Part shown: positions 46,579 through 56,318 of the stretch, one piece after another
Numbering within the stretch: position 1 is the first letter of the stretch
How the letters are laid out: every line of letters begins with the position of its first letter
DNA from: Ruegeria lacuscaerulensis
Lineage (GTDB): Bacteria > Pseudomonadota > Alphaproteobacteria > Rhodobacterales > Rhodobacteraceae
DNA length: 64,000 nt
Assembly: GCF_013034685.1 (NCBI RefSeq)
Contig: NZ_WQGO01000005.1
Coordinates: 62,001-126,000, forward strand
Direction of reading: 5' to 3'
Program-made: the position numbers and the translations under genes
The notes under the pieces: model-generated
Seen by the model: only the letters and a program-made list of their open reading frames with translations
Databases searched by the model: none
Told to the model about the DNA's origin: nothing

Positions 46579-49302
46579 ATGACCCGATCCGAGATCTTGC
46601 AGGTTTTGGCAGATTTGACGGCCCGGATGCAGGACGCCGACGAACTGACCACACGTCTGCAAGCCGCCGGGTTCAGCGAAGATGAGATCGCGCTGACCCA
46701 ACAGCTCACCACCCAATGCGCAGGTCTTAGCCTTAGCTCCGAAAATGGCGCGGCAGAACAGACGCTGGCGCGACTGGTGGATGCGATCAACACCATCCCT
46801 GAGGGGTTTGCCCTTTACGATGCGGATGACAGGTTGGTGCTGGCCAATCAGACATACCGCCAGATGCTGTATCCGGGCCATGAAGATGTAATAAAACCGG
46901 GAATGAAGTTTGAGCAGGTCGTCCGCAAAGCCCTTTCGCTGGGCGTGATACAGGACGCAGCCGGTCGTGAAGAGGAATGGCTGACCAAGCGGCTCAAGCG
47001 CCACTTCAACCCTGAAGGCACCCAGATGCAAAGCCGCGCCTCGGGCGGGTGGATCAAGATCAGCGAGCGCAAGACAAGCGACAACGGGATTGTCGCTATC
47101 TACAGCGATGTCTCGGACCTGAAGAAGGTCGAGGCCCGCAACGCCGAACTGGCGCAGATCCCCGAGGAAAACCCCAACCCGGTCATGTGCATCAGCAATG
47201 ACGGGGTGCTGATCTATGCCAACCGCTCCAGCGACCCGCTGCTGGACGCGCTGGACCTTAAAGTCGGCCAGCGGGTCGGCCCCGACTGGCTAAAGCGGGT
47301 CGAGACAGGCCTGCGCCAGAACGAACGACAGGATTTCGAATGTCAGGCGGGCGGGATGGTCTATGCCCTGCTGCTCTGGCCCCTGCCCGATGCCAAACAT
47401 GTCAACCTCTACGGCCGCGATGTCACCCAGTTGAAACAGGCCGAGAACAGGATGCGTGAACTGTCCCGCATCCCCGAGGAAAACCCCAACCCCGTTATGC
47501 GCATCAGCGCCGACGGCAAACTGATCTACGCCAACCGCGCCAGTGCGGCGCTGATCTCGGCGCTTCAGCTCAAGGTGGGCGACCGGGTCGGCACCGGATG
47601 GCGCAGGCGCGTTGCCAAGGGCTTGCAAGAAGATCAACGCCAGGATTTCGAGTACGAGGCCGGCGGCTTGATTTACGCCCTGCTTCTGTGGCCCGTGCCC
47701 GATGGTGGCTATGCCAATATCTACGGGCGCGACATCACCACTCAGAAACAGGTGGAAAGCGAATTGCGCGTAGCCCGCGACATCGCTGAGACGGCAAACA
47801 AGACCAAAAGCACCTTCCTAGCCAATATGAGCCACGAGCTGCGCACGCCCCTGAACGCGATCATCGGCTACAGCGAGTTGATGCTGGAAGACGCCATTGA
47901 CCAGAATGATGAGGCCAACCTCAGCGATCTGACCAAGATCCAATCCGCCGGGAAGCACCTGTTGGCCCTGATCAACGACGTTCTGGACCTGTCCAAGATC
48001 GAAGCGGGCAAGATGGAGTTCAATCTAGAATCCTTTGACATTTGCCAGATGGTCATGGATGTGAGCACGACGGTGCAACCTTTGGCCGAGAAAAACGCCA
48101 ATGCGCTGGAAATCTCGTGTCCCGAGGATATCGGCGAGATGGTCTGCGATCTGACCAAGGTCCGGCAGGCCCTGCTGAACCTTCTGTCCAATGCCTGCAA
48201 ATTTACCGAAGACGCAAAGATCGCTCTGACTGTGCAGCGCACGGATGATCCCGATCTGATCGAATTTGCCGTCACCGATCAGGGCATCGGCATGACACCC
48301 GAGCAAGTCGAGAAGGTTTTCGAGGCTTTCACCCAAGCTGATTCCTCGACCACCCGGAATTACGGCGGCACCGGGCTGGGGCTGTCGATCACCAAGGTGT
48401 TCTGCGAACAATTGGGCGGCGATATCGACTGCACCAGCACACTAGGCGAAGGCTCGACCTTCACCATCCGCCTGCCAGGTGTCTGCCGCGATCCCGCGGC
48501 CAATCTGCTGCACGGGCCGGGCTATACCGAGGGCGATCCGAACAGTGATCCGACCGCGCCGCTGATATTGCTGGTCGACGATGATCCGACCGTGCATGAT
48601 CTGCTTGGGCGGCGTCTGCGCCGCGAAGGATACCGGGTGCTGGCCTCGACCAGAGGTGAGGATGCGCTGGAATTGGCGCGCAAGACCCGGCCTGACGCGA
48701 TCACGCTGGACGTGTTCATGCCCGAAATCGACGGTTGGGCAGTGCTGTCCAAACTCAAGGACGATCCCGAACTGGCCGAAATTCCGGTGATCATGCTGAC
48801 CTTCGCTGATGACCGGTCCCGCGGGTTGTCGCTGGGCGCAAGCGAGTATCTGGGCAAGCCGATCGACACGGTCGAATTGCTTAACGCCCTGAAACAGCAT
48901 TGCTCCGCCCAACCCTCCACCCGCGTACTGGTGGTCGAGGACGAAGCCGCCACGCGCGAGATGATCTGTCGTGTTCTGGCCAAAGAGGGCTGGCAGATTG
49001 ATCAGGCCATAAACGGGCTGGACGCGCTGAACCAGATGTCGAAATCCACCCCGGATGTGATCCTGCTGGACCTGATGATGCCCGAGATGGACGGGTTCGA
49101 ATTTCTGGCCGGAATGCGCAAGAACCCCGATTGGGGTGAAATTCCAGTCATCGTGGTGACTGCAAAAACCCTGTCGAACGAGGACCGCGCCCGGCTGAAT
49201 GGTTCGGTCCAGACGCTGATCAGCAAGGACGGGGACGAGGTTGAAACCATCTTGTCCCAGTTGAACGCCATCCTGCCCAACGCGCGAACCGGGAACCGCT
49301 AG
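46579..49302 (+). CDS. Hybrid sensor histidine kinase: three PAS-like domains, kinase, two receiver domains
   Basis: A 907-residue cytoplasmic kinase with no transmembrane helix. A short helical N-terminus is followed by a first PAS (about 65-185), then two near-identical PAS-like units ([10 protein letters not shown]...DG.LIYANR) repeated with a 104-residue period. The DHp helix has [20 protein letters not shown] with the phospho-His; the ATPase has N, G1 ([20 protein letters not shown]) and G2 ([11 protein letters not shown]) boxes. Two receivers follow (LLVDDD...[10 protein letters not shown] and VVEDE...[11 protein letters not shown]). The cyclase gene begins four bases after its stop, so the kinase probably signals to it. 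Ligand unknown. Confidence 0.92.
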   Translation: MTRSEILQVLADLTARMQDADELTTRLQAAGFSEDEIALTQQLTTQCAGLSLSSENGAAEQTLARLVDAINTIPEGFALYDADDRLVLANQTYRQMLYPGHEDVIKPGMKFEQVVRKALSLGVIQDAAGREEEWLTKRLKRHFNPEGTQMQSRASGGWIKISERKTSDNGIVAIYSDVSDLKKVEARNAELAQIPEENPNPVMCISNDGVLIYANRSSDPLLDALDLKVGQRVGPDWLKRVETGLRQNERQDFECQAGGMVYALLLWPLPDAKHVNLYGRDVTQLKQAENRMRELSRIPEENPNPVMRISADGKLIYANRASAALISALQLKVGDRVGTGWRRRVAKGLQEDQRQDFEYEAGGLIYALLLWPVPDGGYANIYGRDITTQKQVESELRVARDIAETANKTKSTFLANMSHELRTPLNAIIGYSELMLEDAIDQNDEANLSDLTKIQSAGKHLLALINDVLDLSKIEAGKMEFNLESFDICQMVMDVSTTVQPLAEKNANALEISCPEDIGEMVCDLTKVRQALLNLLSNACKFTEDAKIALTVQRTDDPDLIEFAVTDQGIGMTPEQVEKVFEAFTQADSSTTRNYGGTGLGLSITKVFCEQLGGDIDCTSTLGEGSTFTIRLPGVCRDPAANLLHGPGYTEGDPNSDPTAPLILLVDDDPTVHDLLGRRLRREGYRVLASTRGEDALELARKTRPDAITLDVFMPEIDGWAVLSKLKDDPELAEIPVIMLTFADDRSRGLSLGASEYLGKPIDTVELLNALKQHCSAQPSTRVLVVEDEAATREMICRVLAKEGWQIDQAINGLDALNQMSKSTPDVILLDLMMPEMDGFEFLAGMRKNPDWGEIPVIVVTAKTLSNEDRARLNGSVQTLISKDGDEVETILSQLNAILPNARTGNR

Positions 49303-49305
49303 ATC

Positions 49306-50919
49306 ATGCGCCCCGAGCCCGACAATGAAACCCAGCGCGCCAAGGCGGCGTGGTTGGCCAATCTGCGCCAGAGCCTGATCTCACCGGTCAGCGCCATCGT
49401 GGGATTCAACGAGCTGCTTCAATCCGAGGTCGACCGGCAGGCGCTGTCGGACGTGGCCTCGGATCTCGACCGGATCTCGAAGGCCACCGCCGATCTGAAC
49501 ACACAGGTGGATCAGCTTTTGCATCCCGAAACGGCGCTGAAACTGACCGTAGGTGGCGATGAAAGCGTGCAGCGTTTGCGCCACGACCTGCGCACGCCCA
49601 TGAACGCGATCAAAGGCTACAGTGAAATGCTGCTCGAGGATCTGGACGATCTGGATGCAAGCCACCTTCAGGGTGACCTGGTGGGCCTTTTGGACCATAC
49701 CGACGCGCTTTTGCAGCAGATCGACCATCTTGCCGCCCTGTCCGATGATCCGGCAGGCAATTCGGCGGACATCCCCAACGCGCCGCAGGACACTGCCGCG
49801 ATGTTCGCCAACTTGGCCGACAGCATGCGCTCGATCGACCCGATTGCCGAGACCGAGCTTTTAACTGGCAACATCCTTGTGGTTGATGACGTCGAGGCCA
49901 ACCGGGCGCTGCTGGCCCGACGGCTTCAGCGCGATGGTCATCAGGTCTGGACCGCCGATGGCGGTTTTTCGGCGCTGCAAATGGCGTCCATGCAACCCTT
50001 CGATCTGGTCCTGTTGGACCTGATGATGCCTGACATCAACGGGTTTGACGTGCTGGCCCGATTGAAAGAGGATGACGCTCTGCACGACATCCCGGTCATC
50101 ATGATCTCGGCGCTGGACGAAATAGAAAGCGTCGCCCGCTGTATCGAAGCCGGGGCCGAGGACTATCTGCCCAAACCCTTCAACCCTGTTCTGCTGCAAG
50201 CGCGTATCAACGCCGCGCTGGAGAAGAAACGCTGGCGCGTACGCGAACGCCACTATCTGGATCAGATGGAGGCGGAAAAGCAGAAATACAAAGACCTTCT
50301 GCACAGCATCCTACCCCAGAAAATCGTGACGCGCCTGAACCAAGGCGAAGCGACCATCGCCGACCGACACAGCGATGTCACCGTCCTGTTTTCCGACATC
50401 GTGGGCTTTACCGAGATGTCGGCCAAACTGCCCCCGGCCCATGTGGTGTCTTACCTGAACCGCATCTTCTCGGGCTTTGACCGGACCGCGACAGAACTGG
50501 GCGTCGAGAAGATCAAGACTATCGGAGATGCCTATATGGTCGCCGCCGGTGTCCCCGATCACCGCGATGACCACGCCGAGGTGATTGTCGAGATGGCCCA
50601 CAGGATGCTGGCGCAGGTCGAGGCGCTGAATCGCGAGGTTGATCATCCAATGCATATCAGGATCGGCATCCACAGCGGGCCGGTGGTTGCGGGCATTATC
50701 GGCTCGCACCGGTTTCTCTATGACATCTGGGGCGACACGGTGAATGTCGCCAGCCGTCTGGAATCAACCGGTGCACCCGGTCGGGTGCAGGTGTCTGAAG
50801 ACACCGCGTGGCGGATCGCACACAGGTTTCAGGTCTCGGATCCCATCGAGACCCGCATCAAGGGCAAGGGTCAGGTCAGAACGCACTTCGTCACCGGGCG
50901 CAAACCCCCAGCGAAATAG
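49306..50919 (+). CDS. Class III adenylate cyclase with receiver and histidine-phosphotransfer-like helices
   Basis: A 537-residue signalling protein. Residues ~1-75 form a DHp-like helix pair without the His (RQSLISPVSAIVGFNELL); ~85-150 form a second with a full H-box (LRHDLRTPMNAIKGYSEML) but no ATPase domain follows. A receiver spans ~188-305 (VVDD, LLDLMMPDINGF, PKPFNP). The cyclase domain has FSDIVGFTEM (metal Asp), EKIKTIGDAYM (Lys and second Asp) and YDIWGDTVNVASR (transition-state Asn/Arg). Lys and Asp at the purine-specificity sites favour ATP over GTP. It probably accepts phosphate from the upstream hybrid kinase and makes cAMP. Confidence 0.9.
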   Translation: MRPEPDNETQRAKAAWLANLRQSLISPVSAIVGFNELLQSEVDRQALSDVASDLDRISKATADLNTQVDQLLHPETALKLTVGGDESVQRLRHDLRTPMNAIKGYSEMLLEDLDDLDASHLQGDLVGLLDHTDALLQQIDHLAALSDDPAGNSADIPNAPQDTAAMFANLADSMRSIDPIAETELLTGNILVVDDVEANRALLARRLQRDGHQVWTADGGFSALQMASMQPFDLVLLDLMMPDINGFDVLARLKEDDALHDIPVIMISALDEIESVARCIEAGAEDYLPKPFNPVLLQARINAALEKKRWRVRERHYLDQMEAEKQKYKDLLHSILPQKIVTRLNQGEATIADRHSDVTVLFSDIVGFTEMSAKLPPAHVVSYLNRIFSGFDRTATELGVEKIKTIGDAYMVAAGVPDHRDDHAEVIVEMAHRMLAQVEALNREVDHPMHIRIGIHSGPVVAGIIGSHRFLYDIWGDTVNVASRLESTGAPGRVQVSEDTAWRIAHRFQVSDPIETRIKGKGQVRTHFVTGRKPPAK

Positions 50920-50928
50920 CCGGACTTG

Positions 50929-51297
50929 TCAGGAGGCAGGCACCAGCTTGTCCATTTTTTCCAGCAGTCGGCTTAGCTCGACCGGTTTGGTGTCGAAATC
51001 ATCGCACCCGGCCTCCAGCGCCTTTTCCCGGTCGCTGGCCATAGCATGCGCCGTCAAGGCAACAACCGGAATCGCCGCCGTCTCGGGCGTGGCCTTGATG
51101 CGGCGCGTCGCTTCCCAGCCGTCGATCTCGGGCAAGCTCATATCCATCAGGATGATGTCAGGGTTTTCCGAACCCGCCATCGACACACCCTCTAACCCGT
51201 CTTTTGCAACCACGACCTCATAGCCCTTGCGCTGCAAACGGCGCGACAGCATATCGCGGTTCATCTCGTTGTCTTCCACCAAAAGAACTTTAGTCAA
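50929..51297 (-). CDS. Single-domain response regulator (DivK/CheY-like)
   Basis: A 122-residue receiver with no output domain, starting at a TTG behind GGGGGGA; the frame is open upstream to 51390 but that part is not receiver-like. LLVEDNEMNRDMLSRRLQRKG, the phospho-Asp in DIILMDMSLPEIDGWE, VALTAHAM and FDTKPV are all canonical. The DivK-like NEMNRDMLSRRL helix and position opposite the kinase-cyclase pair (convergent, nine bases between stops) suggest that it shares the same phosphorelay. Confidence 0.88.
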   Translation of the reverse strand: MTKVLLVEDNEMNRDMLSRRLQRKGYEVVVAKDGLEGVSMAGSENPDIILMDMSLPEIDGWEATRRIKATPETAAIPVVALTAHAMASDREKALEAGCDDFDTKPVELSRLLEKMDKLVPAS

Positions 51298-51474
51298 AAT
51301 TTCCCCCCGCGCAGCCGCGCTTTTTGACTGTGAATGATGCCGGCCAGGCACAAAGCCCCTGTTCAGTCGCCTCCCCTGCGGCTGAACCACCCTAACCTCG
51401 CCGGTGACTGCATTGTCTCATCAAATTATTTTCGTGCAACGGGTATTTCGGAGGAGATATTCAATCCTTTGCGA

Positions 51475-52356
51475 CTATTGCTTTCGCAACGCGGATTTCG
51501 TCCACCAAAGGTCACATGCCTTCGCTGACAATTTGGTCGCCAGACCGATCCCGACCAACTGGCTTTGCGCCGGTTGTTCGATATCGCCAATGTCAATGTC
51601 GCGCCCGGCCACCTGCACCAAGAGACCCGCCCCATCCGGGCCCCTCACCTGCCCTTTGACCCGGAATAGCCCCTCGGGGCGGGCACGCAGGGCGGCTTGC
51701 AACGCCGTCCGATCAACCGGATCCGGGCCGGTGAACGACCACTTGGTATAGGCTGGATGCGGGGTCTGCGGCAGATCAATCGGACCCTGCGGTGCGATCA
51801 GCACTTGCGCGATGTTCAGGTCCTGCGTCCGGGTCAGCACCGCTGTGGTATTCAGGCCCGACAGGGTTTGTCGCAACGCAGGGGACAGGTCACATTTGCT
51901 GACGGCAATAATATCGCCGCAGGCGATCTGCCCTAGAACCTGAGGTGCAATCAAAGGATCAGCGCACAGCGCCTGCACCTGCTGACCGTCCACAACCGTC
52001 ACGATCCCTGCATAGTCCAGATCAGGCTCCGCCTGCGCCACGTTTGCAATCCGCGCGGGGTCGGCGATGCCGCTGGCCTCGATGATCAGATGATCGGGCC
52101 TTGGGCGACGGTCCAGCACATCGCCAACCGCCAGAAACAGATCAGCACCCATGGTGCAGCACACACAGCCATTGGCTAGCTCTATCGTGTCCTCTTTGGC
52201 CGAAACCAGCAGGTCGGCATCAATGTTGATCGCACCAAAATCATTGACCAGCACAAGAATGCGCAACCCGTGATCGCCTGACAGAATCCGGTTGATCAGC
52301 GTTGTCTTGCCCGCTCCCAGATACCCTCCGATCACCGTCATGGGCAGCGGAGTCAT
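51475..52356 (-). CDS. CobW/COG0523-family GTPase (metallochaperone)
   Basis: A 293-residue G3E GTPase. Walker A is GGYLGAGKTTL (10-20), Mg-binding VNDFGAIN follows, the metal site is GCVCC (63-67), and VSKCD is the base-recognition motif. The C-terminal CobW_C domain is short. Relatives deliver Zn, Co or Fe to client enzymes. It overlaps the upstream amidohydrolase by four bases and is co-translated with it, which suggests that it loads metal into that enzyme; this is inference from position. No Zur box was seen. Confidence 0.85.
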   Translation of the reverse strand: MTPLPMTVIGGYLGAGKTTLINRILSGDHGLRILVLVNDFGAINIDADLLVSAKEDTIELANGCVCCTMGADLFLAVGDVLDRRPRPDHLIIEASGIADPARIANVAQAEPDLDYAGIVTVVDGQQVQALCADPLIAPQVLGQIACGDIIAVSKCDLSPALRQTLSGLNTTAVLTRTQDLNIAQVLIAPQGPIDLPQTPHPAYTKWSFTGPDPVDRTALQAALRARPEGLFRVKGQVRGPDGAGLLVQVAGRDIDIGDIEQPAQSQLVGIGLATKLSAKACDLWWTKSALRKQ

Positions 52357-53981
52357 AGGCGATGCACCTCACCGCCCAGCACCGTGCCCAAGACGGCAAT
52401 ATCCTTCAACGCGTCCGGATTCACTGCGGTCGGATCCGCGCCCAACAGTACGAAATCAGCGCGCTTTCCGGTTTGGATCGAGCCGATCTCGGCATCCATT
52501 TTCAACGTCTGCGCCGCGCCCTGAGTGATGGCATAAAGCGCCTCCTCGACCGAGATACACTGCGCCGGGCCCAACGTCTGGCCGCTCATGGTGCGGCGGT
52601 TCACGGCGCACCACGCGGTAAACAGCGGCCCCATAGGCGTCACCGGCGCATCCGAGTGAATGGCGGTGATCACCCCCGCATCCAGACAATCACGCACCGC
52701 ATCCATCGACTGCGCCCGATCCGGGCCGATGGTCAGAGCCGTGTGCTGATCGCCGAAATACCACAGGTGATTGGCAAAGATGTTGCAGGCAACGCCCAGC
52801 TCAGCCGCGCGGCGAAACAGGGCGGCATCCATCATCTGGCAATGCTGCAACACGTGGCGCGCACCCGGCCACGGATGTTTGCGCGCCGCCGCCTCCAACG
52901 CGTCCAGCGTCACCTCGGCCGCCTCATCCCCGTTGACATGAATATGCATTTGCAGCCCCTGGCGCTGCATCTCTTCGCACAGCTGGAAAATCTGGTCGGG
53001 CGCGGTGTTCCACAGCCCGTTCGGCTGCCCGCCCACGTAACCCGGCGCCCGCACACGCGCTGTCCACCCCTGAATGGATCCATCCGTCATCAGTTTAACC
53101 GCGCCCAGCCGCAGCTTCTCGGTCGACCGGTCGCGCATCGCTTGCGCCTGTGCCGCAATCTCGGCCGGGGTGCCGCCCATCGCCCCCAGCGCAGGGACAA
53201 GACGCACGGGGAAATCCGACCGCGCAGTCGCAGCGGCCAAACGCGCGACATCCTCATCGCCCAGCGTGGCAAACAGATCGGTCACGGTGGTGACGCCCGC
53301 GCGCTTGCAGACCTCACCATAAGACCGCAGCGCCGCATCGGTCTGCGTCAGGTCGCGAAAGTCGATCCCCGTCCGGCGCATGACTGGAAACATCGCGGCC
53401 ATTTCCTGCAACTCTCCGGTCGGCTGACCGTCCGACCCCTTGGTGACGCCCTCGACATTGGTGGCAGCGTCATAGCCCGCCAGTGCAAGCGCTGCGCTGT
53501 TGCCGCAGAGCAGGTGAAAATTCGAAAAGATGATAACGATGGGACGCGTGGTGCTGACCTGATCCAGATGATGGCGGCTGAGCCGCTCCGAGGTCAGGAA
53601 AATCGGATCGAACCCCCAGCCGATCAGCGGCTGCTCCGGTGCCAGGGTCGCCTCGAACTCTGACAGCCGCGCAATGACCTGATCAATCTGCGTCATACCG
53701 TTGTGCATCTGACCCTGCGGGTCGATCCGGTCGTGATAGCCGCAATAGGCATAGTCCCACATGGCCCCGGCCATCATATGCGCATGGCCTTCGACAAAAC
53801 CCGGCATCAACACCGTGTCAGACAGATCGACATGGGCCTCGGCCCCGCCCCACGGGTCCGCGCAATTCGGTCCGCCTACCGCCAGAACCCGCCCGTCGCG
53901 CACCGCCACATGGCTGGCGCGCGGCTGGTTTCTGTCCATCGTGACCACGGATTTCGCATGGAAAAGAAGCGTTTTGCCCAT
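52353..53981 (-). CDS. Amidohydrolase, YtcJ-like
   Basis: A 542-residue TIM-barrel metal hydrolase without signal peptide, behind AGGAGGGGG. PGFVEGHAHMM supplies the first two His ligands, GAVKLMTDGS the bridging Lys (possibly carboxylated), HIHVNGDEAAEVTLD and HVLQHCQMMD later His ligands, and AIHSDAPVTP the catalytic Asp. KRADFVLLGADP closes the composite beta domain. The YtcJ-like group acts on N-acyl or amide substrates of mostly unknown identity. It is divergent from a LysR regulator and a TRAP-deacylase operon, which points to shared regulation and related substrates. Confidence 0.85.
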   Translation of the reverse strand: MGKTLLFHAKSVVTMDRNQPRASHVAVRDGRVLAVGGPNCADPWGGAEAHVDLSDTVLMPGFVEGHAHMMAGAMWDYAYCGYHDRIDPQGQMHNGMTQIDQVIARLSEFEATLAPEQPLIGWGFDPIFLTSERLSRHHLDQVSTTRPIVIIFSNFHLLCGNSAALALAGYDAATNVEGVTKGSDGQPTGELQEMAAMFPVMRRTGIDFRDLTQTDAALRSYGEVCKRAGVTTVTDLFATLGDEDVARLAAATARSDFPVRLVPALGAMGGTPAEIAAQAQAMRDRSTEKLRLGAVKLMTDGSIQGWTARVRAPGYVGGQPNGLWNTAPDQIFQLCEEMQRQGLQMHIHVNGDEAAEVTLDALEAAARKHPWPGARHVLQHCQMMDAALFRRAAELGVACNIFANHLWYFGDQHTALTIGPDRAQSMDAVRDCLDAGVITAIHSDAPVTPMGPLFTAWCAVNRRTMSGQTLGPAQCISVEEALYAITQGAAQTLKMDAEIGSIQTGKRADFVLLGADPTAVNPDALKDIAVLGTVLGGEVHRL

Positions 53982-54042
53982 GTCCCCCTCCTCTCGGGTC
54001 TCCTACAGCTAGCCAAGCTTGGTCACTTGGAAAAATAGAATT

Positions 54043-54058
54043 AGTATCAGAGTATCAC
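54043..54058. promoter_or_regulatory. Tandem direct repeat in the amidohydrolase/LysR divergent region
   Basis: AGTATCAG AGTATCAC, two adjacent eight-base units differing at one position, in the AT-rich region between the divergent amidohydrolase and LysR genes. It could be part of a LysR operator. Only the repeat is visible; the role is a guess. Confidence 0.35.
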
Positions 54059-54080
54059 ACAAAAAATACAGGAATTACCC

Positions 54081-55022
54081 GTGCGCTTTACCCTCAAACA
54101 GCTTCAGTATTTCGATGCGGCCCTGCGCACCGGTTCGATCGCGCGGGCCTCGGTCGAGATGAATATCTCGCAATCCTCGATCACGGCCGCCATCGACATG
54201 ATCGAAAGCACGACCCAGGCCGAACTGTTGCGGCGGATGCCCGCCAAAGGCATTGTCCCCACCGACAAAGGCATCGAGATCGGTGCTCGTATCCGCACCT
54301 TTCTGGAACAGGCGCGCATCTTCGAATCCGATCTGCTGACCCTGACCGGAGATCCAGCTGGCACTCTGCGTCTGGGCTGCTATGCCCCCACCGCGCCTTA
54401 TGTTCTGCCGCCGATCCTCAAGCGCATTTCGCAGGATTTCCCCCAGATCAGGGTCGAGATTAAGGAGGGCGACATGCTCAGCATTGCCGAAATGCTCAAC
54501 AGCGGCGTGGTCGATCTGGCCCTGACCTACCGTCGCGCCGCGCCCAAGGCGCAGCCTTTCTTGCCCATGTTCAAGGCGGCACCAATTGCGATGATCCCCG
54601 ATGTCTCGCCCTTGGCCCAAAAGGACCAGGTGGCGCTGTCCGATCTGGCCGACCTGCCGATGATCCTGCTGGATCTGCCTGGCGCCCCGGATTATTTCGA
54701 GGCCCTGTTCACCACCGAAGGGCTGCGCCCGCGTATTGCCCACACCACCAAAAGCTCCTCGGTTCTGCGCGGGATGGTCGCGGCGGATCTGGGCTATGCC
54801 ATTCTGAACATCTGCGGGCCGCTGGACCGCAAAGGTCAGAACGGCTATGTCGCGCGGCCGATTTCAGGGGATCAGGATGCGCCTTTTTACGGGGTAGCCT
54901 ATACCGGCGCGGGCAAACGCTCGGCCCTGGTGCGCAAGGTGCTGGAAACCTGCCGCGAGATCTCGGATCAGGGCGGGTTTGATCACCTCCTGACGCAGCC
55001 TGCGCCGTACGCGGCGCAATAA
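54081..55022 (+). CDS. LysR-type transcriptional regulator
   Basis: A 313-residue regulator starting with GTG behind AGGA. MRFTLKQLQYFDAALRTGSIARASVEMNISQSSITAAIDMIE is the helix-turn-helix region (read from two overlapping parts, residues 1-42), followed by the usual linker helix and a ligand-binding domain from about residue 95 (GTLRLGCYAPTAPYVLP). It stands between the divergent amidohydrolase-cobW unit and the TRAP-deacylase operon, so it probably controls both in response to the transported substrate. Confidence 0.9.
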   Translation: MRFTLKQLQYFDAALRTGSIARASVEMNISQSSITAAIDMIESTTQAELLRRMPAKGIVPTDKGIEIGARIRTFLEQARIFESDLLTLTGDPAGTLRLGCYAPTAPYVLPPILKRISQDFPQIRVEIKEGDMLSIAEMLNSGVVDLALTYRRAAPKAQPFLPMFKAAPIAMIPDVSPLAQKDQVALSDLADLPMILLDLPGAPDYFEALFTTEGLRPRIAHTTKSSSVLRGMVAADLGYAILNICGPLDRKGQNGYVARPISGDQDAPFYGVAYTGAGKRSALVRKVLETCREISDQGGFDHLLTQPAPYAAQ

Positions 55023-55047
55023 ACCCAAAAAATGCAATAATACCCCC

Positions 55048-55067
55048 AGAAAACAACTGTTTTCTGC
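55048..55067. promoter_or_regulatory. Perfect 9-bp inverted repeat after the LysR gene, ahead of dctP
   Basis: CAGAAAACA-ac-TGTTTTCTG lies 26 bases after the LysR stop and about 195 bases before dctP. No T run follows, so an operator for the TRAP operon is at least as likely as a terminator of the LysR gene. The 240-base intergenic region it sits in holds no supported gene. Confidence 0.45.
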
Positions 55068-55262
55068 ATCAATGAGGATTGGGTAGCGTTTCCCTGTCCC
55101 ACTAACAGATCCGAGGGATCAGGCTTTAGCTGCCTGACACTCTTTGGCGCGCTGGGATTTGCAGAATTCTACCGCCCCGTAATAGGCTTACGGAATATCA
55201 ACAAAATCGGGGCGGCAAACGGCAAGATCAAACAACAAGAACGCACCAACCAGGAGGACTTC

Positions 55263-56261
55263 ATGAAACTTTGGAACTTGAAAACGGTGACGATGCCGGT
55301 ACTGGCACTCGCACTCTCCGCCACATCCGCACTGGCCGCTGACATCACGATGAATGTCGGCTTTGGCGCGCCAGAGGAATCGCTCTATGGCCGGTTCGGC
55401 AAGATTTTTCAGGAAAAAGTGGCCGAGCACTCGGACGGTGCAATCGAAGTCAAACTGCGCTGCTGCAACCAGATCTCCAGCGAGGATGAGGCGTTCAAGG
55501 CCATGCAGCTTGGCACGGTTGATGGGTTCTTTATCACCGCCAACAACGTCTCGCCCCATTGGCCGCTGATGGATGTCACGGTGCTGCCCTATATCTTCCA
55601 GAACGCCGAACATCTGGACCGGGTGCTGAACGGCGAAGTCGGACAGCAGATGAAAGATCAGTTGCAAGCCGATACCAGCGTCCACCTGCTGGCCTTTGGT
55701 CCGGCGCTTTATCGGGATTTCTACAACTCTGTTCGCCCCGTGAACACCATGGCGGATATGGAAGGTCTGAAAATCCGCGTCCCCAAGAACGAGGTGATGA
55801 TTGCCACCTTCGAAGCCTTTGGCGCAAACCCAGTGCCGCTTGCGTGGTCCGAGACCCCCACCGCGCTGCAAACTGGCACCGTGGATGGTGGCGACAACGG
55901 AACATCCTTCATTCGCGACATGAAGTTCTTCGAGTTCGAGCCGCATCTGGTCATCCTCGAGCATTTCGTGGCCTTCGCACCTCTGTTCGCGTCGGACAAT
56001 TTCATGAAGAAGTTGAACGATGAACAGCGTGCCCAGATCATGGACGCCGCTGCCGAGGCCGGGGCCGAATTTGCCGCTCAGGTCGCGAGTGAGACCGAAG
56101 AGGTCCGCCAGTGGCTGGTTGACGAAGGCGGCATGGCCCGCACCGACCCGGATCGCACCGACTTTATTGCCGCGGCCCAAGGCGTGCAGCAGGAGTTCGC
56201 GGAAAAACGCGGTGATGATTTCATCGCCTTGGTGAACGCCATTCAGGCCGCCGCCCAATAA
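55263..56261 (+). CDS. dctP: TRAP transporter substrate-binding protein DctP-type
   Basis: A 332-residue periplasmic receptor behind AGGAGG, with signal peptide MKLWNLKTVTMPVLALALS...ALAA. The DctP fold is shown by GRFGKIFQEKVAEHSDGAIEV, a central MADMEGLKIRVPKNEVMI with the carboxylate-binding Arg, and VDGGDNGTSFI. It heads a dctPQM operon with a deacylase gene at the end, so the ligand is probably an N-acyl amino acid or related carboxylate. Confidence 0.93.
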   Translation: MKLWNLKTVTMPVLALALSATSALAADITMNVGFGAPEESLYGRFGKIFQEKVAEHSDGAIEVKLRCCNQISSEDEAFKAMQLGTVDGFFITANNVSPHWPLMDVTVLPYIFQNAEHLDRVLNGEVGQQMKDQLQADTSVHLLAFGPALYRDFYNSVRPVNTMADMEGLKIRVPKNEVMIATFEAFGANPVPLAWSETPTALQTGTVDGGDNGTSFIRDMKFFEFEPHLVILEHFVAFAPLFASDNFMKKLNDEQRAQIMDAAAEAGAEFAAQVASETEEVRQWLVDEGGMARTDPDRTDFIAAAQGVQQEFAEKRGDDFIALVNAIQAAAQ

Positions 56262-56268
56262 ACAATCC

Positions 56269-56291
56269 GGGCGCCACAAGGCGCCCTTTTT
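56269..56291 (+). terminator. Intra-operon terminator between dctP and dctQ
   Basis: GGGCGCC-acaa-GGCGCCC-TTTTT, seven GC-rich pairs with a T run, eight bases after the dctP stop. In this position it would let extra receptor message accumulate while some transcripts read on into dctQM. Confidence 0.85.
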
Positions 56292-56318
56292 CGGCCCGGC
56301 AAGCGGACGAGGGACAAA

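Noticed and set aside
47140-47760. CRISPR-like or mobile repeat
   Set aside because: The 312-base period is an in-frame protein-domain duplication, not a short repeat-spacer array.
52362-53663. 433-codon open frame on the plus strand
   Set aside because: Antisense to the YtcJ-like amidohydrolase; Arg/His-rich with no motif.
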